Part shown: positions 61,536 through 64,000 of the stretch, one piece after another
Numbering within the stretch: the first letter of the stretch is position 1
Layout of the letters: the number at the start of each line of letters is the position of its first letter
Assembly: GCF_903915725.1 (NCBI RefSeq)
Contig: NZ_CAIWTY010000088.1
Location: 160,055-224,054, forward strand
Length of the DNA stretch: 64,000 bases
Origin: an uncultured Rhodopila sp.
GTDB taxonomy: Bacteria; Pseudomonadota; Alphaproteobacteria; Acetobacterales; Acetobacteraceae
Reading direction: 5' to 3'
Notes under the pieces: generated by a model
What the model saw: the letters and a program-made list of their open reading frames with translations, nothing else
Told to the model about the DNA's origin: nothing
The model's database searches: none
Program-made: the position numbers and the translations under genes

Positions 61536-62018
61536 ATGGGAGTCGATGCCGGTTTGGACAGTACCGGGCACGATGCGGATGGCTGCGACTCTGCCGGGGC
61601 GGCAGGCAATGGCGAAACCCGCCAAGGCCCGGCCACATCCCGCGCGCGGGGGCTGGCGCAGGACTGGATCACGCTCTGGCAGAGCGAGCTCAGCGCGATG
61701 GCGGCGGATCCGGAGATGCGCGAGACGTGGCAGTCGATGATGGCGCTGTGGGCCGGCACCATGGCCGCCTCGCTGCGGGCGATGCCGCGCGACTTGTCGC
61801 CCCAATGGCCATCCGGACGGCATGACCAGGCGGCCCGAGGCGCCGGGGCCGCTGATGCGCCGCGGGCCGCGCCCGCTGCTGCTGCACCTGACGCTCGCGA
61901 TGCTGAGATCGAACGTCTCGCGCGCCACGTCGCCGCTCTGGAGCGCCGACTGGCCGACATCGAACGTGGCGGAGATCCTCCAGTCAATCCAAAGCGCCGT
62001 CCGCGACGGAAACCTTGA
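61536..62018 (+). CDS. PHA-synthase-associated (PhaE/phasin-like) coiled-coil protein; start uncertain
   Basis: LAQDWITLWQSELSAMAADPEMRETWQSMMALWAGTMAASL...DAEIERLARHVAALERRLADIERGG. Confidence 0.65.
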   Translation: MGVDAGLDSTGHDADGCDSAGAAGNGETRQGPATSRARGLAQDWITLWQSELSAMAADPEMRETWQSMMALWAGTMAASLRAMPRDLSPQWPSGRHDQAARGAGAADAPRAAPAAAAPDARDAEIERLARHVAALERRLADIERGGDPPVNPKRRPRRKP

Positions 62019-63054
62019 AGCCTCGTTTCCGGCCGAGGTGTGGCTGGAGACGCTGGAGCAGGATGCCGCGCTGATCGAGGGAATCGCGGCCTACCGGCGG
62101 CACCCGTGGGAGCGCACCCTGGCCGATCCCCCTGCCGTCTGGGAAGAAGGCGATTCGCGGCTGCTGGACTACGGCGGTCCCGCGTGCCAGCCCGTGCTGT
62201 TTGTCCCCAGCCTGATCAATCGCGCCTATGTGCTCGACCTGGCGGAGGGCAATTCCATGCTGCGCTGGTTGGCGGCGAACGGCGTCCGGCCGCTGCTGCT
62301 GGACTGGGGCTGGCCGGGGGAGATCGAACGGCGCTTCAGCATCACGGACTATGTCGCCGGCCGGCTCGAGCGAGCCATGACCGAGGCGGCCCGGATCGCC
62401 GGCGCGGCGCCGGTCCTGGCTGGATATTGCATGGGAGGCACCCTGGCGGTAGCCGCGGCGCAGCGCCGCCCGGACCTGATCAGCGGACTGGCGTTATTGG
62501 CGGCGCCCTGGGATTTTCATGCCCCCGATCCGGAACGGGCGCAGCAGGCGGCGTCCATGCTGCCGCTGCTGGAACCTGCGTTCGCCTTCAGCCGGACCCT
62601 GCCGGTGGATTTGCTGCAAACGCTGTTCGCGCTGCTCGACCCGTGGGGGGTGGCCGACAAATACCGCGCCTTCGCCAGCCTCCGGCAGGACAGCGACCGG
62701 GCGAGGCTGTTCGTGGCGTTGGAGGACTGGTTGAACGATGGCGTGCCGCTGGCGGCGGAGGTGGCGCGGTCCTGCCTTGGCGAATGGTATGGCGAGAACG
62801 CCCCGGCACGCGGCGTGTGGCGGATTGCCGGGCTGCCGGTCCGGCCGGAGGCGATCCGGACGCCCACTTTTGTCGCGGTGCCGGGACGCGACCGGATCGT
62901 GCCGCCGGAATCGGCGCTTCCGCTGGCCCGCGCAATCCCCGGCGCGGTGCTGCACCAGCCCGCCGCCGGGCATATCAGCATGGCCGCCGGTGCCCGGGCG
63001 GAAACGGCGTTGTGGCGTCCGTTGCTGGGATGGCTGCGGCGGTTGGGGCAGTAA
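61822..63054 (+). CDS. PHA synthase-like alpha/beta hydrolase (PhaC-like); start may be 61822 or the downstream ATG at 61855
   Basis: LFVPSLINRAYVLDLAEGNSMLRWLAANGVRPLLLDWGWPGEIERRFSITDYVAGRLERA...VLAGYCMGGTLAVAAAQRRP. Confidence 0.85.
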   Translation: MTRRPEAPGPLMRRGPRPLLLHLTLAMLRSNVSRATSPLWSADWPTSNVAEILQSIQSAVRDGNLEASFPAEVWLETLEQDAALIEGIAAYRRHPWERTLADPPAVWEEGDSRLLDYGGPACQPVLFVPSLINRAYVLDLAEGNSMLRWLAANGVRPLLLDWGWPGEIERRFSITDYVAGRLERAMTEAARIAGAAPVLAGYCMGGTLAVAAAQRRPDLISGLALLAAPWDFHAPDPERAQQAASMLPLLEPAFAFSRTLPVDLLQTLFALLDPWGVADKYRAFASLRQDSDRARLFVALEDWLNDGVPLAAEVARSCLGEWYGENAPARGVWRIAGLPVRPEAIRTPTFVAVPGRDRIVPPESALPLARAIPGAVLHQPAAGHISMAAGARAETALWRPLLGWLRRLGQ

Positions 63055-63057
63055 CCG

Positions 63058-63942
63058 TTAGAAACTGCCGTATCTGAGCTCGATCGTGGTGTCGTCCAGC
63101 TTCTTCGGTATAGAAATGAACTGGGTACGCTCGGGGTTAAGCAACCGGTCGAACATCCGGATCAGCCGCTCGCCCCGCAGCACCCGGGTCAGCGCACCGA
63201 ACAGCGAGAAGATGTCGACAGGCTCGCCCTCGGCGGCAATGCACAGTTCGAATCCGCTTTCCCCGTAGTCCGGAAAATTGGCCGCTATTGTTTGGCCGAC
63301 CACCCTGGGACGCTCGAGCACCCATTCGGCGGTCGCGCCGGAGATGTCGGGGGTGACGTTGGTCCCGTCAGGCAGTGTCACATTCGGCGACGTCCCCTGC
63401 ACGGCGATGCCGACGGGTAGGGGACCGCTCAGGTTGACCATCACGACGATCACTGTTTGCGGGTCCTGGACCGTCAGCACACCGAGCACGTCGTCCCCCG
63501 GATTGACCGCAAGCCCGAGCGGCACGGGTGCGGTGGTGGCGTCGCCACGGGCCCACCACTGCGTCCACGCTTGCGCCGTGGTGGTGCCGTCCGCCAGCAG
63601 GGTCGAGGCGGTTCCAACCTGGGGCAGCGAAGAGTCGAGATAGAGCCGCTGACCGTCGAGACCAATCCAGTTGGAACAGATGTAAGGGACACCGGCTGGT
63701 CCTTGCAGCAGCGGCGGCGGCAGTTGCAACGAGGCCGGAACTTTCCAGCTCCCCCAGACCTGCAGGAAATGGCGATCTTCGTTTGCGGTAATGTAGGCGC
63801 CGGACCAATTGCCGCTGGTTTCGATGCGGGTCGCCGAGGGCACGGCGGCATCCATGGACCTTAGGGCCCGTCCGGGAACTATCGAATCGCGTTGCCGCCC
63901 TGAACGTGCCGGATTCTCGGCGGACTCGTTGGACGATATCAT
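63058..63942 (-). CDS. G1-family (eqolisin-like) glutamic endopeptidase homologue
   Basis: NWSGAYI...VWGSWKVPA...YICSNWIGLDGQRLYLDSSLPQVGTAS...DISGATAEWVLERP: matches eqolisin Gln and Glu motif neighbourhoods. Confidence 0.82.
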   Translation of the reverse strand: MISSNESAENPARSGRQRDSIVPGRALRSMDAAVPSATRIETSGNWSGAYITANEDRHFLQVWGSWKVPASLQLPPPLLQGPAGVPYICSNWIGLDGQRLYLDSSLPQVGTASTLLADGTTTAQAWTQWWARGDATTAPVPLGLAVNPGDDVLGVLTVQDPQTVIVVMVNLSGPLPVGIAVQGTSPNVTLPDGTNVTPDISGATAEWVLERPRVVGQTIAANFPDYGESGFELCIAAEGEPVDIFSLFGALTRVLRGERLIRMFDRLLNPERTQFISIPKKLDDTTIELRYGSF

Positions 63943-64000
63943 CGTGGGATGATTGACCCTGACCCGATTCGCGAACGTTTTGGCAAGTTGTCAGCGCATC

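Overview
High-GC alphaproteobacterial chromosome segment. Gene content and order (pqq cluster, accB/accC-aroQ, PhaR/PhaC-like genes, orphan receiver) suggest Rhodospirillales/Acetobacteraceae; this is inference, no 16S is present. Most of the window is ordinary chromosome: pepA-holC, accBC-aroQ, thiSG, acnA, ccmAB, pqq genes, three adjacent CUT2-type sugar ABC transporters, rpsA-sppA-ihfB-lapA-pyrF-trpF, phaR/phaC-like. Parts that merit a second look: (i) a bufferin-type (DUF2282/DUF692/DUF2063/DoxX) RiPP metallophore operon linked to a peroxiredoxin-like gene and a LysR gene (~2.7-6.7 kb); (ii) a ~370-bp tandem duplication downstream of acnA (~24.4-25.0 kb) carrying two terminator hairpins, a very short hydrophobic ORF with a perfect Shine-Dalgarno, and a conserved antisense reading, so it is a candidate small protein or tandem sRNA locus; (iii) an accessory island after ccmB (~29.1-32.5 kb) with RusA-like, nuclease/HEPN-like and membrane-HTH genes (candidate defence cluster); (iv) a split pqq locus with a LysR gene inside it and a divergent pqqE; (v) an ISAs1-family insertion with intact TIRs and a 10-bp TSD; (vi) a long out-of-frame overlap between a PhaC-like synthase and its upstream partner; (vii) a bacterial eqolisin-like (G1) peptidase; (viii) several families of intergenic palindromes. 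No tRNA, rRNA or CRISPR array was recognised. All family assignments come from reading the translations; no database search was run.
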